Shown here: in pieces, positions 23,938 to 32,131 of the stretch
Layout: each line of letters starts with the position of its first letter
How positions within the stretch are numbered: position 1 is the first letter of the stretch
Origin: Bifidobacterium catulorum
GTDB lineage: Bacteria > Actinomycetota > Actinomycetes > Actinomycetales > Bifidobacteriaceae
DNA length: 55,359 bases
Direction: 5' to 3'
Assembly (NCBI RefSeq): GCF_003129925.1
Contig: NZ_QFFN01000015.1
Location: 1-55,359, forward strand
Notes under the pieces: generated by a model
What the model saw: only the letters and a program-made list of their open reading frames with translations
Told to the model about the DNA's origin: nothing
Databases searched by the model: none
Translations under genes and position numbers: made by a program

Positions 23938-24864
23938 ATGGAGCATCAGATGAACATGACAACCAAGGTCAAGCGTGTTGCGGCCGGTGTAGCCGCATTG
24001 TTGATGGTCGCAGGACTCGCGGCCTGCGGCAGCTCGAACGCCGGCGGCGCGTCGTCGTCGCAGGACGCCGACGGCAAGATCACCGTGGTGGCGAGCATCA
24101 ACCAGTGGGGATCCGTGGCCAAGGATCTCGGTGGCGACAAGGTGAACGTCGAATCCATCATGAAGGCCACGAACGTCGAGGCGCACGATTACGAGCCGAC
24201 CTCCACCGACGTCGCCACGTTCAACAAGGCGCAGGTGGCCGTCGTCAACGGCGCCGACTACGACCCGTGGGCCAGCAAGGCCACCGAAGGTACCAAGGCC
24301 ACCGTGGTCGACGCCGCCGAAACCGCGGGCAAGGCGGAAGGCGACAACCCGCACGTCTGGTTCTCCAAGGATGTGCGCGAAAAGACCGCCGACGCCATCA
24401 CGGCGGCTTATGAGAAGGCCATGCCCGACCAGAAGGACTACTTCGAACAGCAGCACAAGGCCTGGGAGGAGAAGGAGAAGGCCGTCGAAGACAAGATCGA
24501 ATCCGCCAAGGCCAAGACCAAGGGCGTGCCGTACGCGGCCAGCGAGTCCGTGGCATGGTATCTCGCCGACGACCTTGGCATGACCGATGCCACGACGAGC
24601 GGCTACAAGAACGCCAGCGCCAACGAAAGCGAACCGTCGCCCGCCGACATCAAGCAGTTCTCCGACGCCCTGAAGGCGGGGAAGATGAAGGTGTTCGTGC
24701 TGAACACCCAGGAGGAGGATTCCACCACCAAGCAGCTGATCGACGCCGCGAACAAGGGAAATGTGCCCACGGTCGACCTTACCGAGCAGATGCCGCAGGA
24801 ATACGATGATCTCACCGACTGGATGAGCGCACTGGTCGACGATTTCGCCGATGCGGTGAAGTGA
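23938..24864 (+). CDS. znuA: Zinc ABC transporter substrate-binding lipoprotein
   Basis: 308 residues. Signal peptide KVKRVAAGVAALLMVAGLAA with lipobox Cys30, then a cluster A-I metal-binding domain. Ligand positions appear as VEAHDYEPTSTD, DNPHVWFSKD, AASESVAWYLADD and NESEPSPADI. The third is Glu, as in manganese-binding relatives and as in the ZnuA-ZinT fusion, where zinc proteins usually have His. Residues 30-330 align with the fusion protein (ASINQWGS versus ASVNQWGS). Starts at 23938 or 23950 both have GGAG 6 nt upstream. Zur-type box upstream and strong terminator downstream make it monocistronic; its permease and ATPase are elsewhere. Confidence 0.85.
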   Translation: MEHQMNMTTKVKRVAAGVAALLMVAGLAACGSSNAGGASSSQDADGKITVVASINQWGSVAKDLGGDKVNVESIMKATNVEAHDYEPTSTDVATFNKAQVAVVNGADYDPWASKATEGTKATVVDAAETAGKAEGDNPHVWFSKDVREKTADAITAAYEKAMPDQKDYFEQQHKAWEEKEKAVEDKIESAKAKTKGVPYAASESVAWYLADDLGMTDATTSGYKNASANESEPSPADIKQFSDALKAGKMKVFVLNTQEEDSTTKQLIDAANKGNVPTVDLTEQMPQEYDDLTDWMSALVDDFADAVK

Positions 24865-24883
24865 TCGCCTGATTTGCGTGATC

Positions 24884-24941
24884 TACGGCGAGGTCCTTCC
24901 CACACACAGAAGCTGCGGGAAGGACCTCGCCGTATTTATTT
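24884..24941 (+). terminator. Rho-independent terminator of znuA
   Basis: 18-bp perfect arms TACGGCGAGGTCCTTCCC / GGGAAGGACCTCGCCGTA, then TTTATTT. Confidence 0.9.
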
Positions 24942-24957
24942 ACCTGGACTTATTGGC

Positions 24958-25075
24958 GTTGAGGGGAGCCGACGAGACGAAACCACTCACCACAATAGGC
25001 TCCCCTCGTTGAGGGGAGCCGATAAGACGCGCAACGACTCACCAATAGGCTCCCCTCAGCGAGGGGAGCCTATGT
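24958..25075. repeat. GGCTCCCCTC-family palindrome cluster
   Basis: Three half-modules GAGGGGAGCCGA and AGGCTCCCCTC with spacers ACGAGACGAAACCACTCACC and a close variant. It lies between the convergent znuA and telA genes. Confidence 0.75.
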
Positions 25076-25099
25076 CTACGCCTCAGTGTAGGGCCGTCG

Positions 25100-26248
25100 T
25101 CAGCGGCCCAACTGCTGGGCGTTCTCGATGAGCGCGTTCTTCAGGTCGCCCTCAAGCTGGCGCATCTTCACCTCGGCGGCCTGACGGCTGGCCTTGCCCT
25201 CCTTCTGGATCTGCACGGTCTCGCGCAGTGTGGCGATCAGCTCGGAGTTCACCTTCTCCAACGTCTCGATGTCGACCACCGAACGCTGGTTCGCCTTCTC
25301 CGCATCCACCGCGCCCTGATGCAGCGCGCGGGCGTTGGCCTGGATGAGCTTGTTGGTCACGTCGTCGGTCTTCTTCTGCAGTTCGAGCGCCTGACGCTGG
25401 TTCTCCAGACCGAGTGCGATGACCATCTGGCTCTTCCACACGGGAATCGTGGTGGAGATCGTGGTGTCGATCTTGTCGCACACCATCTGGTCGGCGTTCT
25501 GGATGATCTTGATCTGCGGCGCGGTCTGCAGGCAGATCACGCTCACGCGGTCGAGGTCGTCGAGACGCTTCGCGAAGCGTTCCAGCTTGGCCTTGAAGTC
25601 GGAGAGGATCTGCGCCTGCATCGGATCCTGCGAGGCGGCGGCCTCCTGTTCGAGCTTCGGCAGCTGGTTCGCGTTGAAGTCGGCCAACGCCTTCTTTCCG
25701 GCGAGCACGGTGATCTTCAGGTCGCGGTACTGCTCGGCGTTGCGGTCGTACATGGTGTTGAACATCGAGATGTCGGAGATGAGCTGGCTCTGCGAGCTTT
25801 CCAGCTTGGCGATGATGTCGTCGATCTGCGAGGAGACCTTCTCGTAGCGGCGGCGCAGCTTGTTGATGTTCACCGCAATGGTGCCGAGGATCGGCACCTT
25901 CTTGATGCCGCTGAGCTCCGCCTCGTCCACGGTGACGAGCAGCCCCTGCAGCAGCTCGCCCGCCTGCCCGGCGTCCTTGGAGCGGGTCTTGGCGAGGATG
26001 TCGTCGGCGAACGTGGAGGTGGCGCGCTGCACGTCCTTGCCGTACGCGGACTCGATGCCCGCCTTGGTCAGGTCGAGCGAGCCGGCCAGCTGCGTCACCT
26101 TGGCCTGGTCGGCGGGGCTGAGGTTCGCGATCTGCTGGTCGGGCGTGGCGTTGGCGGCCAGCGCCTGGTCGTTGCCCGTGGTGGCGAGGTCCACGGAACT
26201 GGTGGTCTGCGTGCCCCCGGAGAGGTCGCTGAGGCTGATTTCCTTCAT
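25100..26248 (-). CDS. TelA/toxic-anion-resistance family protein
   Basis: 382 residues, soluble and mostly alpha-helical with long coiled-coil stretches. Family segments include GELLQGLLVTVDEAELSGIK, TIPVWKSQMVIALGLENQRQ and LEKVNSELIATLRET. TelA-type proteins are linked to resistance to tellurite and cell-envelope stress, but their biochemical role is unclear. It is last in a four-gene operon; the start lies 3 nt after the stop of the solute-binding-like gene, with AAAGGACAATGAACC as the ribosome site region. Partner genes suggest a role with surface proteins rather than tellurite. Confidence 0.85.
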   Translation of the reverse strand: MKEISLSDLSGGTQTTSSVDLATTGNDQALAANATPDQQIANLSPADQAKVTQLAGSLDLTKAGIESAYGKDVQRATSTFADDILAKTRSKDAGQAGELLQGLLVTVDEAELSGIKKVPILGTIAVNINKLRRRYEKVSSQIDDIIAKLESSQSQLISDISMFNTMYDRNAEQYRDLKITVLAGKKALADFNANQLPKLEQEAAASQDPMQAQILSDFKAKLERFAKRLDDLDRVSVICLQTAPQIKIIQNADQMVCDKIDTTISTTIPVWKSQMVIALGLENQRQALELQKKTDDVTNKLIQANARALHQGAVDAEKANQRSVVDIETLEKVNSELIATLRETVQIQKEGKASRQAAEVKMRQLEGDLKNALIENAQQLGR

Positions 26249-26251
26249 GGT

Positions 26252-27349
26252 TCATTGTCCTTTCGAGAGCGTGGTGATGATCGCCTGCATGGCGTCGTTG
26301 CTGGGCAGTTCCGATACCGCCGTGATCTGGTCGACGGTGCCGGGCACCTTGAACCGCTTGATGCCGTCGGTGCCGGTGAAGTTCGCGGAACGGAACCCGT
26401 GGCGCTGCCAGGCCAGCTTCTGCATGTCGTCGCTCTTGAGCAGCGTCAGCAGTTTGCGGCCCTTGTCGTCGAGCGGGATCAGCATGTGCGTGGACCACAC
26501 GGTCGGCGTCGGATAGACGATGACGATGTCGTCCTTGACCTGGTTCCACGCGTCGGGCTGGTTCACGGCCACGTCGAGCACCTGGCTCTCATAGCCGATC
26601 ATCATGGGTTTCGATCCGACGCCGAGCGTGAGGAACTGGTTGAAGCTGTCCTCCGAACTCGTCTCCATCCAACCGGATTTCGAGAAGATCGACTGCAGGG
26701 TGGCCTGGTCGCGTTGCACGGACTGCACGGTCGCCGGCTGCCCGCCGTTCAGCACCGTGGCCACGAGGGCCGCGTATTCGTTGCCGGAATTCGACTTGAC
26801 CGGGTCGGTGGAGTCGATGCGGAACTGTCCGTAGCCGCCCGACCAGCCGACCTGCGCCCATGTCTTGTTGGTCTTCAGCGCGTCGACGGCCTTGGCCATG
26901 TCCATGCGGTAGACGCCGTCGGTCTTGCTCATGATGCCGGATTTCACGAGACCGTCCGCCACCTGCTTATGCGTGTAGACGACGATGGGGGAGTTGAAGA
27001 CGATATCGGCTCCCGACGTATCGATCTTTTTCGACTTGCCGTATTCGACGGCGACCTTGGAGGACGGGAAGAGATAGTCCATGCCGTTGTTGTCGGCGTC
27101 CATCATGGCGAGGGAGCCGGCCTTGCGGTAGTCGATCTTGAGGCCGTTCTTTGCGGCGAGGTCCTTGAACTCCTGGTCCTCGAACAGGGTGATCTTCTCG
27201 CCGCCCAGATAGCCGGTCACGCTTTCGGTCTTCACGGGCTTGGGCGCGGTGCTGGTCTTCCAGTTGCGGAACACGGTGACGCCGCCGAGCACCAGCACCA
27301 CGACGAGCAGTGCCGCCAGTCCGATGACCTTGGATTTGGAGAGTTTCAC
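26252..27349 (-). CDS. Membrane-anchored solute-binding-like protein
   Basis: 365 residues with one N-terminal membrane segment (about 8-27, VIGLAALLVVVLVLGGVTVF) and a type II periplasmic-binding-like domain: GYLGGEKITLFEDQEFKDLA, GSLAMMDADNNGMDYLFPSS, VFNSPIVVYTHKQVADGLVK, SNSGNEYAALVA, YPTPTVWSTHMLIPL. Start is GTG 27349 with AAAGGAG upstream; it overlaps the XpaC-like stop by 4 bp (GTGA). Near-identical motif order to 18532-19614. It lies outside any permease operon, so sensing or scaffolding may be more likely than transport. Confidence 0.75.
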   Translation of the reverse strand: MKLSKSKVIGLAALLVVVLVLGGVTVFRNWKTSTAPKPVKTESVTGYLGGEKITLFEDQEFKDLAAKNGLKIDYRKAGSLAMMDADNNGMDYLFPSSKVAVEYGKSKKIDTSGADIVFNSPIVVYTHKQVADGLVKSGIMSKTDGVYRMDMAKAVDALKTNKTWAQVGWSGGYGQFRIDSTDPVKSNSGNEYAALVATVLNGGQPATVQSVQRDQATLQSIFSKSGWMETSSEDSFNQFLTLGVGSKPMMIGYESQVLDVAVNQPDAWNQVKDDIVIVYPTPTVWSTHMLIPLDDKGRKLLTLLKSDDMQKLAWQRHGFRSANFTGTDGIKRFKVPGTVDQITAVSELPSNDAMQAIITTLSKGQ

Positions 27350-28194
27350 GACCTGACTCCTTTCTGAGTCGTTGCGTCGTAAGCCGATGCGTCGTATGGG
27401 GGGACGTTGGACGTGGATTGCCTTGCGGGCTGCCCGTTCGGCGTTGCGTGCGTGGGCGCGGACCGGTGGATGCCGCTCGCAGGAGAGCCGGACGGCGACG
27501 TCGTGGGGGTCTCATAGGGAATCGGCGACACGTAGGAGGATTCCGGCTGCTTCCGTCCGCCGCCTGGAAGGGTGTCCCGTGCCGTCTCCACGCTGTAGCC
27601 GTCCATGCTGGCGAGGCGGGCGATGGCCTCGGAGTCGGCGGAAAGGGCGAGGGTCTTCGCTTCGACGGCGTGGGAGAGTTCGCCTGCCGCGGTCTGTTCG
27701 AGCACCTGCATGGCGTTGATGGTCTCGATGCGCGCCTTGGCTATCTGGTCGCGGGCGCCGGAGCGTTCGACCTCCACGTAGCCCTGCAGCAGGCTTTGCG
27801 TCTGGTCGCCGTATACGTTGATGAAGTGGCGGAGGGTTTCGTATGATCGGGGGTTCTCCTCGACGAACGCCGTGAGCGCGCGCGTGGCGACGACGATGTC
27901 GTTGACCTCCTTGCGTACCGCGGGGTCCCTCACCTGCGCGATCAGGGCGGAGATGGCCTTCATGCGCGCGTTGGCCGCGTCGATGGCCTCGACGGCCTTC
28001 TGCCCGTTGGGCACGGCGGAGGCGAGCACCTTGCCGAGCTTGCGTTCCGGCTGGGTGAGGTAGGAGACGCCGATGTATCCGACGGCGGCCACGACCACGG
28101 CGCCGACGAGGCCGACGATTCCGCCTCCGGCCACCCAGAACGTCAGGGCGGCGAGGCCCAGACCTGCGATGAAGCTGACGATGGTGCTGATCAT
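27346..28194 (-). CDS. XpaC-like membrane protein
   Basis: 282 residues. Two membrane segments fill residues 1-46 (IVSFIAGLGLAALTFWVAGG, IVGLVGAVVVAAVGYIGVSY), followed by a helical domain (KVLASAVPNGQKAVEAIDAA, VRKEVNDIVVATRALTAFV) and a Pro/Ser/Thr-rich disordered tail of about 75 residues. XpaC homologues commonly sit next to TelA. The ATG at 28194 overlaps the VWA stop (ATGA), and a long upstream frame in the same phase is a shadow of the VWA gene. Function in the family is poorly defined. Confidence 0.75.
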   Translation of the reverse strand: MISTIVSFIAGLGLAALTFWVAGGGIVGLVGAVVVAAVGYIGVSYLTQPERKLGKVLASAVPNGQKAVEAIDAANARMKAISALIAQVRDPAVRKEVNDIVVATRALTAFVEENPRSYETLRHFINVYGDQTQSLLQGYVEVERSGARDQIAKARIETINAMQVLEQTAAGELSHAVEAKTLALSADSEAIARLASMDGYSVETARDTLPGGGRKQPESSYVSPIPYETPTTSPSGSPASGIHRSAPTHATPNGQPARQSTSNVPPYDASAYDATTQKGVRS

Positions 28195-29948
28195 CCGTTG
28201 AATCCCTTCACCTGACGGAAGATGGAGGCCAGGTCCTCGGATCGTCCGTCGAACACCTTCGCGTTGGAGAGCTTGGCGAGTTCGTTGAGCTGTGCGGGAT
28301 CGGCCTCGCCGAACATGATGGAGAACACGGGGATGTCGTGGCCGGACGCCTTGTACTGCTTGGTGAACGCGTCCTTGTTGCCGGTCTGGGAGACGCCGTC
28401 GGTCATCAGCACGATGGCCGTGGTGTAGTCGCCGGTGTTGGCGGGCAGGTTCTGCAGGGCCTTTTCGAGGCCGGCGTAGATGTCGGTGCCGCCGATGGTG
28501 TCGGTCTGCTGTCCGCGCTGGAGGAGCGGGGTGGTGGCTGCGCCGGTGGCCTTGGTCGGGTCCTGCGCGTCGCCGGAGAACGGGATGAGGATGTTCACGT
28601 CGTTCTTGCCGGCTTCGAGATGCGACTGCTTGGCCTGGTTCTGGTCGAGTGCGGCGTTGAGTCCGCGCACCACGCCATCCTTGCCGGCGCCCTGCATGGA
28701 ACCGGAGTAGTCGACCACCCATACCGTCCAGCTGGCCTTGCGCAGATTGGACTGGTAGACGTTCAGGGATTCGTTGATGACGTCGGCCGCGGGCAGGGGG
28801 ATGGTCTTCAACGCGTCGGCGCCGGTGTTGATGCCCCATTCGGTGCGGAACGATTCCTTGACCTTGGCGTCGTTCTTATAGGTGAGCACGCCGGCGAGGC
28901 CGGTGCGGCGTCCCGCGCGCTCGAACAGCAGCTTGGCGTCCTTGGACTGGAGCGCCTTGGCGAAGGAGCCGAAGGCGTCGTCGAGGTTCTGGCCGCGGTC
29001 CACGTAGCCGAGCGGGGAGTCGGAGACGGCGATGCCGTCGGACGTGTAGACGGCGAGCAGCGGGTCCTTGTTCTTGGCGGTCAGGGCCTTGTCGGCCTGG
29101 ATGACGAGGCTTTCGTAGTTGACCATGGCGTCGAACCGGTCGGGGTTGGCCACGACCATGTCCTTGAGCCAGTCGCTTGACCCGGAGGAGCGGTCCACTC
29201 CGGAGAGCAGCGTGTGCACGGACGTCTGCACGTTCGCGTTGTTGAGGTCGGCCTTGGTGAGTGCCTGGTTCTTGCCGGCGATGGCGGTGAGGAACGCGAG
29301 GTAGGCGCTGGCGCCGGAGTTCGACTGGGTGGCGCTGGTCATGGAGAACGTGAGTTTCCTGGCCTTCACGGCGTCGATGATGTCCTGGGTCTTGACGGGC
29401 TTGGTGGTGCCGTCGGCGTTGGCCCAGCCGAGTTTTTCGGCCTTGGATTTGGCGATGCCGAAGACGACCGGCGTGGTGGAGGTGCTTTGCGCGTTCTTGA
29501 CGATGTGTTTGGTGTCGCCCATGGTGATCCACATGCTGGAGGCCGGCCAGACGGCGTCGTACTTGCCGCCACCGTCCTGGAGGAGCTTCATGATGTCGAG
29601 GGAGCCCATGTAGTCGATGGTCACGCCGATCTTGGAGTCGTCGACGGCGCGTTGTATGGCCGTGGAGACCTCCTTGTTCTCGGAGCCGGAGGCGATCTTC
29701 AGCGTGGCCGTGGCGTTGCCGTCGGCGGGTTTGTAGGTCTCGGTCTTGCCGTTGTTGGAGCTGGCGGGCTTGGCGGATGAAGTGGGGTCGGTCTGCGAGG
29801 TGTCGGGCGACGTCGATGCCCCGCCTCCGTTGTTCTGCTGCGAGTTTGTGCCGCCGGCGCAGCCGGCGAGCATCATCACCATCGCGAGCACGGCGGCGAT
29901 GGCCGCGATCGTCCAGGTTTTCATCGACGAATGTACTGCCCTGAACAT
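28191..29948 (-). CDS. Lipoprotein fusing a solute-binding-like domain to a VWA domain
   Basis: 585 residues from ATG 29948 (AGGAG 5 nt upstream). Signal peptide with lipobox LAGC (Cys30), a Ser/Asn/Gln linker to about 75, a solute-binding-like domain (about 80-385: SGSENKEVSTAIQRAV, YMGSLDIMKLL, SATQSNSGASAYLAFLTAIA, FDAMVNYESLV) and a C-terminal VWA domain with MIDAS residues in VVDYSGSMQ (413-417), GGTDIY (486-491) and LMTDGVS (about 514-520). The N-terminal domain shares GSLDxM and NSGxxxYxA motifs with the proteins at 26252 and 18532. It is the first gene of the operon with XpaC-like, solute-binding-like and TelA proteins. A ligand-dependent adhesive or sensing role is an inference. Confidence 0.8.
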   Translation of the reverse strand: MFRAVHSSMKTWTIAAIAAVLAMVMMLAGCAGGTNSQQNNGGGASTSPDTSQTDPTSSAKPASSNNGKTETYKPADGNATATLKIASGSENKEVSTAIQRAVDDSKIGVTIDYMGSLDIMKLLQDGGGKYDAVWPASSMWITMGDTKHIVKNAQSTSTTPVVFGIAKSKAEKLGWANADGTTKPVKTQDIIDAVKARKLTFSMTSATQSNSGASAYLAFLTAIAGKNQALTKADLNNANVQTSVHTLLSGVDRSSGSSDWLKDMVVANPDRFDAMVNYESLVIQADKALTAKNKDPLLAVYTSDGIAVSDSPLGYVDRGQNLDDAFGSFAKALQSKDAKLLFERAGRRTGLAGVLTYKNDAKVKESFRTEWGINTGADALKTIPLPAADVINESLNVYQSNLRKASWTVWVVDYSGSMQGAGKDGVVRGLNAALDQNQAKQSHLEAGKNDVNILIPFSGDAQDPTKATGAATTPLLQRGQQTDTIGGTDIYAGLEKALQNLPANTGDYTTAIVLMTDGVSQTGNKDAFTKQYKASGHDIPVFSIMFGEADPAQLNELAKLSNAKVFDGRSEDLASIFRQVKGFNG

Positions 29949-30259
29949 CTCATCTCCTGTTATCCGAGTCTTTCCGCGTCGCATGATTCGCTTGGTGAAT
30001 ATCGACGAAAAGACACTGTTCCGTATATCCATTGTCGTTCGGCGACGTTGCCGAGGGCGGATTTAAAAATGAACGAAGAATGAACAGGAGGTTACGTTTT
30101 GGTGTGTATTTTCGGGGGTGTTGAAACTGTGCTGTCTGAAAGGCGTTGTTTGGCAGGGTGATGCCGACGTCAATCATTATACGGGGGTATGGTGATGTTA
30201 TCGGAGATTAATGGGAAAACGTCGATGGAACGTGGGGATGGCGGCGCTTTCTTTGGTGA

Positions 30260-30536
30260 AGGACTCCCCTCAGTCCGCCTTCGGCGGCCAGCTCCCCTCA
30301 AGGAGGGAAGCCGATGAAGAAGGTGCATGTCCTAGTTGTGTGGATGATGATGGCTCCCCTCAGCGAGGGGAGCTGGTAAGGAAGGGGTGTGCCTTGACGG
30401 TATGCATGATTCGGCTCCCCTCGCTGAGGGGAGCCGTCGGCGTCAGCCGACTGAGGGGAGTGACACTTTGGACGTTCATCTCCCCTCAGACCGCCTACGG
30501 CGGCCGGCTCCCCTCAAGGAGGGGAGCCGGAAGAGA
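30260..30536. repeat. GGCTCCCCTC-family palindrome cluster
   Basis: Five modules including CTCCGCCTTCGGCGGCCAGC-like and CCGCCTACGGCGGCCGGCTC-like compound hairpins (sense: CAGTCCGCC, then CTCCCCTCAAGGAGGGGAGC). It fills most of the gap 30033-30734 with the 86-bp duplication; no gene seen there. Confidence 0.75.
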
Positions 30537-30708
30537 TGCCCCGTCGTTGCTGCTGAAGTGAAATAACGTGTGTGGCCGCAAGGCGTGGGGGACGAAGGCG
30601 TACGATGGTACGTCGAGTTCCGTGCCCCGTCGTTGCTGCTGAAGTGAAATAACGTGTGTGGCCGCAAGGCGTGGGGGACGAAGGCGTACGATGGTACGTC
30701 GAGTTCCC
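30537..30708. repeat. 86-bp tandem duplication at the purD 3' side
   Basis: Copies 30537-30622 and 30623-30708 are almost identical. Each carries GAAGTGAAATAACG (30555-30568 and 30641-30654), whose exact reverse complement lies at 30728-30741 across the purD stop codon, so either copy can pair with the purD mRNA end. An inner CGTAC-x4-GTACG hairpin lies in each copy. Confidence 0.85.
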
Positions 30709-30734
30709 CACAACGCAGCGGACACTCCGTTATT

Positions 30735-32006
30735 TCACTTCAAGGCTTTGGCACCGATGTCGTGTCGATAAAACATCCCCTCCGTATCGAGCGAGTCGAT
30801 GATTGCGTAGACTTTGTCCTGCGCGGCTTGGAGGGTGTCGGCGGTGGTTTCGACGAGAAGGACGCGGCCGGAGTTGGCGATGAGCTGGCTGCTGCCGTCG
30901 TTGGTGGTGACGCCGGCGTAGTAGACGTGGGAGTCGGGGTCGACGGCGATGTCGGGGACCTTGGCGCCTTTGACGACGTTGGTGGGGTAGCCGTTGGAGG
31001 CGAGGACGACGCCGAGGGTGGCGCGCTGGTCGTCCCAGGTGAAGGTGGGGGTTTCGCCGTTGAGGATGGCCCAGATGCCGGCGCCGAGGTCGGAGGTGAG
31101 TTTGGGGAGGACGACTTCGGTTTCGGGGTCGCCGAAGCGGGCGTTGAATTCGATGACCTTGGGGCCGTCGGCGGTGGCGATGAGGCCGGCGTAGAGGATG
31201 CCGGTGAAGGGGGTGCCTTCGTCGACCATGGCCTGGGTGACGGGTTTGACGATGGTGTCGATGGCCTGGTCGACGACGGTCTGGGAGATCTGGGGGACGG
31301 GGCTGTAGGCGCCCATGCCGCCGGTGTTGGGGCCTTCGTCGTTGTCGTAGGCGCGCTTGTGGTCCTGGGAGATGGGCATGGTCCAGAATTCGTTGCCGCG
31401 GACGAAGCTCATGAGGGAGAATTCCTGGCCTTCGAGGAATTCCTCGATGACGACGGATGCGCCGGCGGCGCCGAATCGGTGGTCGATGAATATTTCGTCG
31501 AGGGCTTCGATGGCTTCGTCTTCGGTCATGGCGACGGTGACGCCTTTGCCGGCGGCGAGTCCGTCGGCCTTGATGACGATGGGGGCGCCGTGCTCCTTGA
31601 CGTAGGCGACGGCGGGGTCGAGGCTTTCGAAGGTGGCGTAGGCGGCGGTGGGCACGTCGTGACGCTGCATGAGTTCCTTGGCGAAGGTTTTGGAGCCTTC
31701 GATCTGGGCGGCTTTTTTGTTGGGGCCGAAGGCTTTGACGCCGGCGGCCTCGTAGTCGTCGACGAGTCCTTCGATGAGGGGGACTTCGGGGCCGATGAAC
31801 ACCCAGTCGATGTCGTTCTGCAGGGCGAAGTCGATGAGGGCGGCGTGGTTCTCCTCGTTGAGCTGGACGACGTGGATGCCGTCGGCGCTCATGCCGGGGT
31901 TGCCGGGCGCGACGTACACTTCGCTGACGGTGTCGCCTTTGAGGAGGGTGTGCGCGATGGTGTGTTCGCGGGCGCCGGATCCGATGACCAGTACTTTCTG
32001 ACCCAT
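30735..32006 (-). CDS. purD: Phosphoribosylamine-glycine ligase
   Basis: 423 residues. An ATP-grasp enzyme making GAR from phosphoribosylamine and glycine. It starts MGQKVLVIGSGAREHTIAHT, with ADGLAAGKGV, FGDPETEVVLPKL and EFNARFGDPE motif region. AAAGGA upstream sets the ATG at 32006; longer frames upstream are not supported. It follows purM on the same strand after 125 bp containing a 17-bp stem. The stop codon lies in the arm of a long inverted repeat. Confidence 0.95.
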   Translation of the reverse strand: MGQKVLVIGSGAREHTIAHTLLKGDTVSEVYVAPGNPGMSADGIHVVQLNEENHAALIDFALQNDIDWVFIGPEVPLIEGLVDDYEAAGVKAFGPNKKAAQIEGSKTFAKELMQRHDVPTAAYATFESLDPAVAYVKEHGAPIVIKADGLAAGKGVTVAMTEDEAIEALDEIFIDHRFGAAGASVVIEEFLEGQEFSLMSFVRGNEFWTMPISQDHKRAYDNDEGPNTGGMGAYSPVPQISQTVVDQAIDTIVKPVTQAMVDEGTPFTGILYAGLIATADGPKVIEFNARFGDPETEVVLPKLTSDLGAGIWAILNGETPTFTWDDQRATLGVVLASNGYPTNVVKGAKVPDIAVDPDSHVYYAGVTTNDGSSQLIANSGRVLLVETTADTLQAAQDKVYAIIDSLDTEGMFYRHDIGAKALK

Positions 32007-32039
32007 GGGTGAAGTCCTTTCTGGGGATTGCTGGGGAAT

Positions 32040-32082
32040 GGGTTCGGCCGGCGCCCGCCGGTGCGGGGCGCCGGCCGAACCC
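32040..32082. promoter_or_regulatory. 17-bp perfect stem between purM and purD
   Basis: GGGTTCGGCCGGCGCCC and its exact complement around a 9-nt loop. There is no minus-strand T-run, so it may stabilise or process the purM-purD message rather than terminate it. Confidence 0.55.
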
Positions 32083-32131
32083 TTGGTTCTTTTGCGATGC
32101 TGGGGATGATTGGTTGCGCGTTGGCGCGGGG

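Noticed and set aside
25319..27367. 682-aa plus-strand frame over telA and the solute-binding-like gene
   Set aside because: Shadow of two well-supported minus-strand genes; low-complexity His/Leu/Val content.
32040..32082. Rho-independent terminator after purM
   Set aside because: No T-run on the minus strand follows the stem; kept only as an RNA structure.
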